From contig JAJFHL010000043.1 of the NCBI GenBank assembly GCA_021775615.1, positions 1 to 60,080 of the forward strand: 60,080 bases of DNA. The letters run 5' to 3'. Origin of the DNA: Hyphomicrobiales bacterium. GTDB taxonomy: Bacteria; Pseudomonadota; Alphaproteobacteria; Rhizobiales; JAJFHB01. Positions 27,152-35,331 of the stretch are shown here, piece by piece; position 1 is the first letter of the stretch; every line of letters begins with the position of its first letter. Under the pieces are notes generated by a model, which was given only the letters and a program-made list of their open reading frames with translations, did no database searches and was not told where the DNA came from. A program made the translations under genes and the position numbers.

Positions 27152-29752
27152 ATGACGAGCGAACCCGACCTCGTGCCTGATACGCTCAAGGAGCGACTGC
27201 GCATATTCCATCCCGATTACCGGGGCCTGATGCTCGGACTTGTGGCCATCGGCGCGATCGTGGCCGGCCTGATGTTCCTCAGCCTGGAGCTGATCAAGGC
27301 GATCGTGCAGAGCTTTTCGTCGTCGGGTGGTCAAATTCCCCTGCCAAAGCAGGAGCCGTTTCATTTCATCCTGCGCACGTTGTCCGATCCTGGATGGTTC
27401 GGTACGGGGGGCAGGCTGGTTGTCGCGGTGCTGGTGGCCTACGCCGCCGTCGAACTGATCAACGCGGTCATGCGTTTCGTCACCATCAAGGTTGAGGCGC
27501 GGCTCGAAATCCGCTCACAAAACGATATCGAGCAGACCTTGCTCGCCAATCTGCTGCGCAAGGACGACAAGTTTTTCCTGACCCATTCGGCGGCCGAGAT
27601 CGCCAACCGCCTGAATGTCGATACGCGCGACATCATTCAGCGCCGGAAGACCGTGATTTCGCTGCTGTCGACCGTCATGCATGCCAGCGCCATTTTGTTC
27701 TCCCTGGCCAGTGCCGACTGGATCTATGCGGTTGTCGCCCTGCTGTTCAGCTCGATCGGCGTCATCGTCATGCACTTCATGCTGGGTGAGATGGAGTACC
27801 TGCGCCGCGAGCAGTTCGAGAGCGACGACAACATCAAGGCGACGTTTGAGGACTATCTGGGCGCGGCACCTGAAATTCAGGTCGGCAATCTCTACGACAA
27901 GGTGCTGCGCCGGGTGAAGTCGGTGCAGGATCGCAGGTTCGCGGCCTTCATGCGGACCACCGTGCTGAACGGCCGGCTGGCGTCGATCTACGCGGTCAAC
28001 CAGCTGGTTGCATTCCTCGCCATACTCGGCGCAATCGCCTGGACCCTGTTCTCAGGCGACGGCGCAACCGTCAACGGTCTGGTGGCGGCGGTGATCGCCG
28101 CCGTGCCACGGCTCTATGGCAATATTTCCGATCTGGCCCGGATCTTCATGGAACTGCGACTGTCCAAGGTCTCGGTCCGGCGGCTCGAGGAATATGGAAC
28201 CCCCGGTCCGGGCCCGAAAGCGGCGCCCAAGGCATTGCCGCCGCCAGGCGGGCCGGCCCCAATCACCATCGACAAGGTCAAGTATGCCTATACGCCGGGC
28301 CAGTTGCGCGGTGGTCCGGACGGCATTTCGCTGACCATCAAGCCAAACACGATGAATGTGATCGTCGGGCCGGCGGGATCGGGAAAATCGACCTTAGCCC
28401 AACTCATCATGGGGCGTATGGAGCTCGCATCCGGCAGCATATCCATGGGTGAACAGCAACTGAGCGGGCTCGGCCCCAGTGACCGGTCGGGCATCTTCAG
28501 CTACATGCCCCAATCGCTGATCGTCGTGGACGGCACCCTGGAGGAGAACATCCGCTTTGGCATTCCCACCGCCCGGCAGTCCGCCGACGAGCAGCTCGAT
28601 GGGGCGGCCATGTCGTGGGTCGACCGCACGACGGTGAGCATCCTGGCGCGCGAGCGGGCGCTTGAAATGATGCCGGTAGACGGGGACCTTGAGCCGTACA
28701 ATGCGGGCATCGCCGAAATGCGCGCGGCGCTGCGCGCCCGTGTCGAACGCGAGGCCAACATTCCTGTCATGCCGTTCGATCCGAGTTCGGTGGTGCCGCG
28801 TCTCACGGTTCTGGAGAACCTGACCACGAGTGCCGCGGACATGGGGCTCCTGTTCCGCTCGACCCGCAGCCGCGAGCACGAGACAGCTCTCAACCGGCTG
28901 TCGGAAATGCCGGAAAGCGCGCCGATCATCGATTTCGCCCGCAGCGTCTTCGCCCAGACCAGCCAGATGCTGCAACGCTGCCCGGCCTATGACGCCTACA
29001 GCGGTCTGGCGCCGTTTCCGATCACGCCGATGGTGTGGGACTTCCGCACCCAGCTTCTCAGGCGCGGACCGCTCGACAAGCCGGATCCCAAGACACGGAT
29101 GGACCTGCTGTTCGCCGGACTGACGGCGGCGCCGCCGGAAGCGGACGGCACGGCAACGGAAATGCTCATCCAGTTCCTCGGCAAGTCCGCCGGCAGCCCG
29201 TTCGCAGATGCGGTTTCGAAAATGTTCGGGCAGGCGCTGACACCGCTCAGCGCCGACCAGCTCAACCGCAACATGAGCTGGCGCGACAACCTGCTGTTCG
29301 GCGTGGCACGGATCACCAACTCCAAGGCCGCCGCGGAAGTCAACCGCGTGATTCTGGAGGAGGTCGCCGGCAAGCCGGTGGACCTGCCGATGCTGCGCTC
29401 GGGCCTGCGCTACCATGTCGGGCGTCAGGGCAAGCGCCTGTCGGGCGGTCAGCGTCAGCTGGTCTGCCTGTGCCGGACGTTCCTGCAAGGCCACCCGGTC
29501 ATCATTGTCGACGAGCCGACTGCCGCGCTCGACCCGAAGAACCGCGCGGCCGTCAATACACTGCTCCGCGAGGCCGCCGGCGAGCGCACGATCATTGCAA
29601 TCACGCATGATGTGGAACTGGCGAAGCTGGCCGACAACATCATCATGATGAAGGACGGTCGCCTGTGGGCATCCGACACGTTCGATGCACTGGTGCAAAA
29701 GGTCCCAGAGTTCCGGCAGATGATCAATATGAGGGAAGAGGCTGGGATATGA
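27152..29752 (+). CDS. ABC exporter (fused membrane and ATPase domains) with large NBD insertion
   Basis: 866 residues. Residues ~25-340 are an exporter-type membrane domain with about six hydrophobic segments. The nucleotide-binding domain has Walker A GPAGSGKS (406-413), Q-loop Gln454, signature LSGGQ (763-767), Walker B VIIVDE (783-788) and switch His819. Q-loop to signature is ~309 residues, against roughly 60 in normal exporters. The ~250-residue insertion contains segments echoing the host helical domain (TLEENIRFG, LTVLENLTT, SWRDNLLFG). No C39 peptidase domain is present. The ATG with GGAGAGTTG is chosen. First gene of a four-gene unit; its stop overlaps the CNB start (ATGA). Likely exports the peptide product. 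Confidence 0.85.
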   Translation: MTSEPDLVPDTLKERLRIFHPDYRGLMLGLVAIGAIVAGLMFLSLELIKAIVQSFSSSGGQIPLPKQEPFHFILRTLSDPGWFGTGGRLVVAVLVAYAAVELINAVMRFVTIKVEARLEIRSQNDIEQTLLANLLRKDDKFFLTHSAAEIANRLNVDTRDIIQRRKTVISLLSTVMHASAILFSLASADWIYAVVALLFSSIGVIVMHFMLGEMEYLRREQFESDDNIKATFEDYLGAAPEIQVGNLYDKVLRRVKSVQDRRFAAFMRTTVLNGRLASIYAVNQLVAFLAILGAIAWTLFSGDGATVNGLVAAVIAAVPRLYGNISDLARIFMELRLSKVSVRRLEEYGTPGPGPKAAPKALPPPGGPAPITIDKVKYAYTPGQLRGGPDGISLTIKPNTMNVIVGPAGSGKSTLAQLIMGRMELASGSISMGEQQLSGLGPSDRSGIFSYMPQSLIVVDGTLEENIRFGIPTARQSADEQLDGAAMSWVDRTTVSILARERALEMMPVDGDLEPYNAGIAEMRAALRARVEREANIPVMPFDPSSVVPRLTVLENLTTSAADMGLLFRSTRSREHETALNRLSEMPESAPIIDFARSVFAQTSQMLQRCPAYDAYSGLAPFPITPMVWDFRTQLLRRGPLDKPDPKTRMDLLFAGLTAAPPEADGTATEMLIQFLGKSAGSPFADAVSKMFGQALTPLSADQLNRNMSWRDNLLFGVARITNSKAAAEVNRVILEEVAGKPVDLPMLRSGLRYHVGRQGKRLSGGQRQLVCLCRTFLQGHPVIIVDEPTAALDPKNRAAVNTLLREAAGERTIIAITHDVELAKLADNIIMMKDGRLWASDTFDALVQKVPEFRQMINMREEAGI

Positions 29753-30174
29753 CCCTCGAGACACGCATCAGAACCTTGCACAATTGTGCGTTTTTCAGTG
29801 TCGTGCCCGAGCCGGACCTCGTGGTGCTGGCGGAGGCCATGCACGAGGAAATGTTTGGCGATGGCGAGCTGGTTTTCGAATATGGCGACCGGGCGGACCG
29901 GGTCTATGTGGTCTCGGAGGGCGAGCTGATGGCGGTCGTGCCCGGCAAGGAAGGCACAGCCAGGCAGATCGGACCGGGCGACCTTGTCGGAGAGTACGGT
30001 CTGTTCGAACACGGCGCGCGGTCGGCGACGGTAACCTGCCAGAGCGCGGTCACCATGCTGTCGATGGATTATCCGCGGTTTCGCGAGTTCCTTGTGACAT
30101 TTCCAGAGGCGACACTATCTATACTGGGCAGGACGGTCAGACGCCTGCTGGTTCTGGAAACCAAGTCACGGTGA
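29749..30174 (+). CDS. Stand-alone cyclic-nucleotide-binding protein
   Basis: 141 residues, one CNB (CAP_ED) domain and nothing else. The phosphate-binding cassette is intact: GPGDLVGEYGLFEHGARSAT, with Glu82 (ribose contact) and Arg91 (phosphate contact). No HTH or catalytic domain follows, so it probably acts by binding another protein. The start overlaps the ABC exporter stop by ATGA, suggesting it regulates that ATPase. A predicted nucleotide cyclase is encoded two genes downstream in the same unit, an obvious source of ligand. Confidence 0.88.
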   Translation: MTLETRIRTLHNCAFFSVVPEPDLVVLAEAMHEEMFGDGELVFEYGDRADRVYVVSEGELMAVVPGKEGTARQIGPGDLVGEYGLFEHGARSATVTCQSAVTMLSMDYPRFREFLVTFPEATLSILGRTVRRLLVLETKSR

Positions 30175-30178
30175 CAGT

Positions 30179-30862
30179 ATGACAAGTGCGGACGTGCAAC
30201 ACGAGCAGCCCCTGCTGGCGCAGGAAGTGATCGAAACGGTGTCCCGTGAGGGCTATTTCCGAGGACCGTCAAAGACCACCATCGATGAATTTCGCAGCAT
30301 TGCGGCGGCGTTCGGAGACGTCTTTTACGAGGCCGACGTGCGTATGGGCGGAGAGCGTCCGCGCAACTACCAACTGCCGTCGCAAATCGATTTTCACACC
30401 GATCACGTGTCGGCGGAGGTTGCCGCCTGGTATTGCCTCGAACGTGAAAGCGACGGGGGGGCGATGCAGTTCATCGACCTTGCCCCGATTGCCGAAGACC
30501 TGAGCCGGGACGAGCTTGCCGATCTGGCGCGGGTGCGGGTGCCCGACAATGCGGTGTGGTCCGAGGGCGGTGACATTGCGCTGTGCACGGTGGAGGGCGA
30601 CCAGGTGTCGTTTCACTATGTTCCATGGCTTGATCTGAAAGTGCCGGACGACGCGGCGCGGCGGGCACTCGACAGGTTCGAAGCCGGAGTGCGCCGGGCC
30701 AAGGCCGCGGACATCATCGAAATGGACCTGACGCCGGGTGAGCTCGTCTTCGTCGACAACCGCCGCATCATGCACGGGCGCGCGGCGATCCCCGCCGACA
30801 GCAGGCGTCATCTCAAGCGCCTGTGGATCCGCTCCGACAGATCCGGCGATAAAGTGGTGTAA
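30179..30862 (+). CDS. Small TauD/clavaminate-synthase-like Fe(II)/2-oxoglutarate oxygenase
   Basis: 227 residues. The facial triad is visible as DFHTDH (His73, Asp75) and RRIMHGR (His199), with Arg215 or Arg218 in HLKRLWIR as the 2-oxoglutarate anchor. This is a TauD/TfdA-type fold but shorter than TauD (~280). Such enzymes hydroxylate or desaturate small molecules or peptides. It lies four bases after the CNB gene and ten before the cyclase gene, so is in one transcript. A tailoring role on the peptide is possible; substrate unknown. Confidence 0.85.
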   Translation: MTSADVQHEQPLLAQEVIETVSREGYFRGPSKTTIDEFRSIAAAFGDVFYEADVRMGGERPRNYQLPSQIDFHTDHVSAEVAAWYCLERESDGGAMQFIDLAPIAEDLSRDELADLARVRVPDNAVWSEGGDIALCTVEGDQVSFHYVPWLDLKVPDDAARRALDRFEAGVRRAKAADIIEMDLTPGELVFVDNRRIMHGRAAIPADSRRHLKRLWIRSDRSGDKVV

Positions 30863-30872
30863 GATCCCGCGG

Positions 30873-32726
30873 ATGGATCACGAAGAACTCCGCGAAGCGA
30901 TCAGGCAGGTCAAGGACCTGGAGGCGCGCGGCGCCTATTTTCGCGCCGCGGATGCGGCTGACCGCGCTCTTGCGGCGATCGATGACGATGCCGACGAAGA
31001 GGCCCGGCACCAGCTCCACTACCTGCATGTACGCATCGTGGCGCGCAGCGGCGCCACCCAGCAGGCGCGCAAGCTTTACGAGGAGTACGGTATCGGCGCG
31101 CGCACCGACGACCTCGATGCGCGAACGCTCGACGCCCGCATTCTCAAGGACAAGGCGCTCAAGTCAAAGGAGCCGAAGCGGCAGGGCCGCCTGAACGAGG
31201 CGGCGCAAAAGTATCATCAGGTGTTCGACCAGTTGCCGGACAGCTATCCCGCCGTCAATGCCGCGACCCTGTACTTCCTGGCGGGCCGGCAGGCAGAAGC
31301 GGAGGCGCTGGCGCGGGCGACGCTGGAAAATTGCGCATCGGAGAAGCCGCAAGGAGACTGGGGTGTCTACTTCCACGCGGCGACGGTGGCCGAGGCGTCG
31401 CTGCTGCTTGGCGACCTGGCGGTCGCCGAACAGCATATCCGCCGGGCGGGCGAGATCGAAGCGGTTGACTACGCGACCCGCACGACAACCCGCAAACAGC
31501 TGAAACTGATCTGCGAGACCAAGCGGATCGACAAGGGCGTCCTTGATGCGATTCGGGTTCCCGGTGTTCTCTACTTTGCCGGGCACATCATTGGAGCGCC
31601 GGGCAGGGGAGGCCGCTTTCCCGCCGAGCAGGAAGCGCAAGTCCAGGACGAAATTGAGCGCTATCTCGAAGACCGCGACATCGGCGTGGCCTTTGGTTCG
31701 CTGGCGGCCGGCGCCGATATCATGGTCGCGGAAGCCTGCATCCGCCGTGGAATAGACGTCCACGCGGTTCTGCCCTTCAACAAGGCCGACTTTTTTGCGC
31801 AATCGGTTCAGATGTCACAGGGTGGCTGGCGTGAGCGCTTTGAGGAGTGTTTTGCATGGTGCGAGGCCAATGAGGCCACAGGCAGCGGCTCGATCCAGTA
31901 TGCGACGGACGGCTCGTTCCTGGGCGACGAGAGCCTGTTCATGTATGCCGCGCGGTTCGCCATGGGACTTGCCATGCTGCGGGCGCGCAACCTCGATACG
32001 GATCTGCGGATGCTGGCAATTTACGATGGCAATGGCGGAACCGGCATCGGCACCGACGGAAGCATCGATGTGTGGGCCGACGCGGGACTGCCGTGCGATG
32101 TGATCGACGTTACGCAGATGGAGGCGCCGAGGGTGACCATCGGCGGGCCGCAGGATACGCCCGTGGCGCGCCCGGCGCTGCAGCTTCCCGAACGGCAGCC
32201 GCGCGCCATTCTGTTCGGAGACGTGGTGGGGTTTTCCAGCCTGGACGAGGAGATGGTGCCGCTGTTCCACGACTGCTTCATGTCGCGCGTGTCCGGCGTG
32301 CTCGACGACTACAAGGAACATGTGCTGTACCGCAACAGCTGGGGCGACGCGGTCTATGTGGTGCTCGACAACGCCCTGAACGCGGCGAGCTGCGGCCTTT
32401 CGATCCAGAAGGTCGTGCGCAAGCACGATTTCCGTGCCGACGGTTTGAACACGGACCTGGCGCTGCGTCTCGGCGGACATTTCGGGCCGGTCTTCTGCGG
32501 CAAGGATTACATCCGCAAGGAGACCACGTATTTCGGCTCGCACGTGACCAAGGCGGCGCGCATCGAGCCGGTGACCCCGCCCGGTGAACTTTACGTTACC
32601 GAAGCCATGGCGGCGGCGCTCGCATTGTCGGAAAACGATACGATCGACTGTGATTATGTGGGGCCGGTTCCGCTGGCGAAAAACTATGGCGAGCTGCGTA
32701 TGTACGTCCTGAGGGAACGGGCGTAA
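30873..32726 (+). CDS. TPR / SLOG-like / class III nucleotide cyclase fusion
   Basis: 617 residues in three parts. Residues ~1-215 are alpha-helical TPR-like (TRAFs-binding type). Residues ~228-410 look SLOG/LOG-like (VAFGSLAAGADIMVAEACIR, then VLPFNKADF). Residues ~443-617 form a class III cyclase domain. The metal Asps are present (Asp450 in LFGDVVGFSS, Asp492 in SWGDAV) and the transition-state Arg563. The positions that normally bind purine and stabilise the transition state are changed: Asn488 for Lys, Thr552 for Asp, Thr559 for Asn. It therefore may make an unusual nucleotide or be weak. No membrane segment. Last gene of the ABC-CNB-oxygenase unit. Confidence 0.8.
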   Translation: MDHEELREAIRQVKDLEARGAYFRAADAADRALAAIDDDADEEARHQLHYLHVRIVARSGATQQARKLYEEYGIGARTDDLDARTLDARILKDKALKSKEPKRQGRLNEAAQKYHQVFDQLPDSYPAVNAATLYFLAGRQAEAEALARATLENCASEKPQGDWGVYFHAATVAEASLLLGDLAVAEQHIRRAGEIEAVDYATRTTTRKQLKLICETKRIDKGVLDAIRVPGVLYFAGHIIGAPGRGGRFPAEQEAQVQDEIERYLEDRDIGVAFGSLAAGADIMVAEACIRRGIDVHAVLPFNKADFFAQSVQMSQGGWRERFEECFAWCEANEATGSGSIQYATDGSFLGDESLFMYAARFAMGLAMLRARNLDTDLRMLAIYDGNGGTGIGTDGSIDVWADAGLPCDVIDVTQMEAPRVTIGGPQDTPVARPALQLPERQPRAILFGDVVGFSSLDEEMVPLFHDCFMSRVSGVLDDYKEHVLYRNSWGDAVYVVLDNALNAASCGLSIQKVVRKHDFRADGLNTDLALRLGGHFGPVFCGKDYIRKETTYFGSHVTKAARIEPVTPPGELYVTEAMAAALALSENDTIDCDYVGPVPLAKNYGELRMYVLRERA

Positions 32727-33018
32727 GCAGGTAATTACCAGTGTAACTTCATGCCCGTTAAGAGTGTATTCTCGTGATAAAATCCATAAAAATCAATAGG
32801 TTGTAAGGCTGTAATGGTGGCCGAAACCGGCGAATTCGCCGGCGGCTGGTCGGGCTGTCATGGAATTTTCGTTTGTGTACGGCGCTATGAAATGTATTCT
32901 GGCTATTGTGGATTGGCGCCGGGGCCCCTATGTTTCACCCCGAGTCAACTTGTTGTGACTTGTGATAGCGCAGTTTTAAGTTCCAGTGCCGGGTCGATGT
33001 AGATGCGAGCTGTAATCG
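32727..33018. other. Intergenic leader ahead of the radical SAM gene
   Basis: 292 bases without a supported gene, A+T-richer than neighbours (GATAAAATCCATAAAAATC near 32776). It probably contains the promoter of the maturase-precursor operon. I could not pick a convincing -35/-10 pair or a terminator for the upstream cyclase gene. The ribosome site before the rSAM start is weak. Confidence 0.4.
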
Positions 33019-34161
33019 ATGTCTAAAGCGTATGAAGATTTCTTCCAGCAGATCAACTACGTGACCTTGAAGCTGACCCCCGGGTGCAACCTGAAATGCA
33101 CCTATTGTAACGTTGAGGCGATTACCCCCAAGACGCCCAAGATGGGCATCGAGCGGTTTCGCCAGATCGCCGACCTTCTCGTCGTGAATTCGAAGAGCCC
33201 GTTTGTGGGTCTCGAGTTTCATGGTGGCGAGCCCATGCTGCTGCCTGACGAGTGGTATGAGGAAGCTGTGGGCTATGCCCGCAAGCTGGCGAACGACAAT
33301 AACAAGATCATCGAGTTTCCGCTTGTCACGAATGGCACCATGCTGAGTGAGAAGCGGCTTGAGAAACTGTTGTCTCTCGGCATCCGCATCTGTCTGAGCT
33401 GTGACGGCCCGCCGCATATCAATGACGAATTGCGTGGTGGTGGCGAGCGTGTCGAGCGTACCTTCAAGATGCTTCGTGACAAGCGCGTTCCGTTTAGTGT
33501 GATCACCGTTGTGGGGACGCACAACTGGAACCGCATAAAAGAAGTGATGGACTGGTTCGGCGAGGTTGGTGTCTACGACTACACCATCAACTTCGTGCAG
33601 CCTCAGGGCCGCGGCATGGATGCCGAACTGTTGTCGGGAGAACAGATGTTCACCACCATGCGCGATATCTTCGAGCATATGGAGAGCACCGACATCGACG
33701 TCCACGAGGCGGAAGTCATTGGCCGTGTCCAGAAGTTCGTGCGCGGCCGCGACAACCCCCCGCGCCCGGCGTGTCACGAGTTTCACTGCCAGGCCGGCAA
33801 GAACTATGTCGCCATCGACATGTTCGGCTCGGTGCATGCCTGCGGCACGGACCTGGCGCACCACAAGATCGGCCATGTCGATCTGCCGTTCAATCGCAAG
33901 CACTACGACAATGTTCTGGAAAAGCTCCACGACAAGGGCGACTGGGTGCTGCGATGCTTCGATTGCGATGCAGCCAAGATCTGCAATCACAGCTGCCCGA
34001 CGTCGGACGCGAATTCGGATATGTTCAAGGAATACGATTGCCTGTCTACAAAACTCCTGTGGCAGTATTTCTGCGAGAACCCAACCCGAGTGCAAAAGCT
34101 GCATGAACGCCTGTTGCGGAAGCGCTATGAAATGGCGCGTCAGGCACCAGCAGCCGAATAA
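33019..34161 (+). CDS. Radical SAM/SPASM peptide maturase
   Basis: 380 residues. The [4Fe-4S] SAM cluster motif is C23-x3-C27-x2-C30 (PGCNLKCTYC), then GGEP at 69-72. The SPASM-type C-terminal region has Cys at 252, 257, 275, 313, 316, 322, 326 and 341, enough for auxiliary clusters. This layout is typical of RiPP maturases that form C-C or C-S crosslinks. A precursor gene begins 107 bp downstream with another beyond it, so they are its likely substrates. W-x-N repeats in those peptides match the aromatic-x-x motifs crosslinked by cyclophane-forming enzymes. No RRE domain is fused. Exact chemistry is inferred. Confidence 0.92.
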   Translation: MSKAYEDFFQQINYVTLKLTPGCNLKCTYCNVEAITPKTPKMGIERFRQIADLLVVNSKSPFVGLEFHGGEPMLLPDEWYEEAVGYARKLANDNNKIIEFPLVTNGTMLSEKRLEKLLSLGIRICLSCDGPPHINDELRGGGERVERTFKMLRDKRVPFSVITVVGTHNWNRIKEVMDWFGEVGVYDYTINFVQPQGRGMDAELLSGEQMFTTMRDIFEHMESTDIDVHEAEVIGRVQKFVRGRDNPPRPACHEFHCQAGKNYVAIDMFGSVHACGTDLAHHKIGHVDLPFNRKHYDNVLEKLHDKGDWVLRCFDCDAAKICNHSCPTSDANSDMFKEYDCLSTKLLWQYFCENPTRVQKLHERLLRKRYEMARQAPAAE

Positions 34162-34268
34162 GAACAATGCGCGGCTCTTTAGAGTGAAGGGCCGCGCACC
34201 ATGAAACTGAGAGCCGGGGAACGGAACGCGTAAATTGCCAAAGTCCTACAACAGGAAGGGAGAAACTA

Positions 34269-34628
34269 ATGGCGATCCTGAGAAGTGTTGACGGTAAGTT
34301 CTACGAAGTGCCAGACAAGGATCTGGACAAGTTCGAAATCCCCGCCGATCAGTTGAGAGACAAGCTCGGTGATATGGGGCAGGCCGGCGGCCCAGGGGCC
34401 GGTGGTCCCGGTGGTGGCAATGCCGGTCCCGGTGGCCCGGGCGGTGGCGGCGGCTCACAGGTTGTGATCCAGATCCACGGCGGCGGAACCCAGGTGGGTG
34501 GCGGCGGCGGCGGCGGCTCTCCGGCTCCTTCCGGTGAAGGCGACGATGACAGCGTGCAGCCCTATTGGGGCTGGTGGCGCAACTGCTGGCAGAACTGCTG
34601 GCGGAACTGCTGGCGCAACTGCTACTGA
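34269..34628 (+). CDS. RiPP precursor peptide 1 (W-x-N-C repeat core)
   Basis: 119 residues. The leader, residues 1-35, starts MAILRSVDGKFYEVPDKDLD. A Gly/Pro-rich linker surrounds the conserved block SQVVIQIHGG (63-72). A short acidic stretch (EGDDDS) leads to the core, 99-119: Y-W-G-W then four W-x-N-C units (W103-C106, W107-C110, W111-C114, W115-C118) and terminal Tyr119. The second unit is W-Q-N-C, the others W-R-N-C. AAGGGAGA precedes the ATG. It lies between the rSAM gene and a strong terminator. The Gly/Cys/Trp composition and shared leader with two paralogues mark it as a modified peptide, not a structural Gly-rich protein. Confidence 0.93.
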   Translation: MAILRSVDGKFYEVPDKDLDKFEIPADQLRDKLGDMGQAGGPGAGGPGGGNAGPGGPGGGGGSQVVIQIHGGGTQVGGGGGGGSPAPSGEGDDDSVQPYWGWWRNCWQNCWRNCWRNCY

Positions 34629-34638
34629 TTGATAATCA

Positions 34639-34666
34639 GGCGCCGCGAAAATCGCGGCGCCTTTTT
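34639..34666 (+). terminator. Intrinsic terminator after precursor 1
   Basis: Perfect stem GGCGCCGCG/CGCGGCGCC with a short A-rich loop, followed by TTTTTC. It lies 11 bases after the precursor stop. It should end the rSAM-precursor transcript, at least partly, raising precursor message relative to downstream genes. Confidence 0.9.
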
Positions 34667-34947
34667 CCTGTCCGAAGCCAGTGTGCGTGAAGGCTTCCGG
34701 GGCCGGTCTTTGTGAGGCCGGCAGGCTTGGAACCGGGTCGACCGGCAGCGGCAGACGATCAGGCCGGGGTCCGGTACCGCAACCAGTTCTGTGGCCAAAA
34801 AAAGATCCCTGAAATCGATAACATTAACTCACCAAAGTGTGACCCGGATCATACGCAGAACCGTCTTGGGTGAATATCTTACGTGATGAGAGACAGGAAC
34901 GGATGCACGCGTTGCCATTGTAACATGATCTAGAAAAGGAGGATGTA
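34667..34947. other. Intergenic spacer ahead of precursor 2
   Basis: About 280 bases without an open frame worth calling. A promoter for precursor 2 and the MNIO operon is expected after the terminator, but no clear -35/-10 pair stands out. AAAAGGAGG at 34934-34942 is a near-perfect Shine-Dalgarno for precursor 2, much stronger than those of most genes in the window. Confidence 0.5.
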
Positions 34948-35277
34948 ATGGCGATCCTTAGAAGTGTTGACGGTAAGTTTTTCGAAGTTCCCGACAAAGA
35001 CCTGGCGAAGTTCGAGATTCCCGCCGATCAATTGCGTGAAAAGCTGGGTGACGCGGCTGAAGCCGGTCCCGGCGGCTCTGGTGGTCCGGCTGGTCCGGGC
35101 GGTCCGGGCGGCGGCGGAGCCGGTTCCCAGGTCGTGATCCAGATCCACGGTGGCGGAGCCGAAGCCGGCCCCGGTGCTGGCGCACCCAAAGGCGGTGACG
35201 AAGCCGAGCCCTACTGGGGCTGGTGGAGGAACTGCTGGCAGAACTGCTGGCGTAACTGCTGGCGCAACTGCTACTAA
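34948..35277 (+). CDS. RiPP precursor peptide 2 (W-x-N-C repeat core)
   Basis: 109 residues. Same design as precursor 1: leader MAILRSVDGKFFEVPDKDLA, Gly-rich linker, SQVVIQIHGG at 60-69, acidic spacer (GGDEAE), core 89-109 with four W-x-N-C units (second is W-Q-N-C) and terminal Tyr. The core is identical to that of precursor 1 while linkers differ in length and sequence, which argues for selection on leader, the VVIQIH block and core. Translated from a near-consensus ribosome site. It lies 54 bp upstream of the MNIO gene, with a hairpin between. Confidence 0.93.
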   Translation: MAILRSVDGKFFEVPDKDLAKFEIPADQLREKLGDAAEAGPGGSGGPAGPGGPGGGGAGSQVVIQIHGGGAEAGPGAGAPKGGDEAEPYWGWWRNCWQNCWRNCWRNCY

Positions 35278-35293
35278 ATCGCACGGAACGTAA

Positions 35294-35312
35294 TCACCGC
35301 CCCACGCGGTGA
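35294..35312 (+). promoter_or_regulatory. Hairpin between precursor 2 and the MNIO gene
   Basis: Inverted repeat TCACCGC-CCCAC-GCGGTGA without a following T-run. It could act as a processing or attenuation site that keeps precursor message more abundant than the enzyme message. Inferred from position only. Confidence 0.5.
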
Positions 35313-35331
35313 ACTATATGAGGTGATCTAA

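Noticed and set aside
27152-29752. C39 peptidase-type bacteriocin exporter
   Set aside because: No N-terminal Cys protease domain; residues before the first membrane segment are only about 25.
28394-29764. 456-codon open frame antisense to the ABC exporter
   Set aside because: Opposite strand carries Walker A/B, LSGGQ and overlapping downstream start; the mirror frame shows no family features.
34269-34628. Glycine-rich structural or cold-shock protein
   Set aside because: Gly runs are only the linker; three paralogues share leader and W-x-N-C cores next to rSAM and MNIO genes, which fits precursor peptides.
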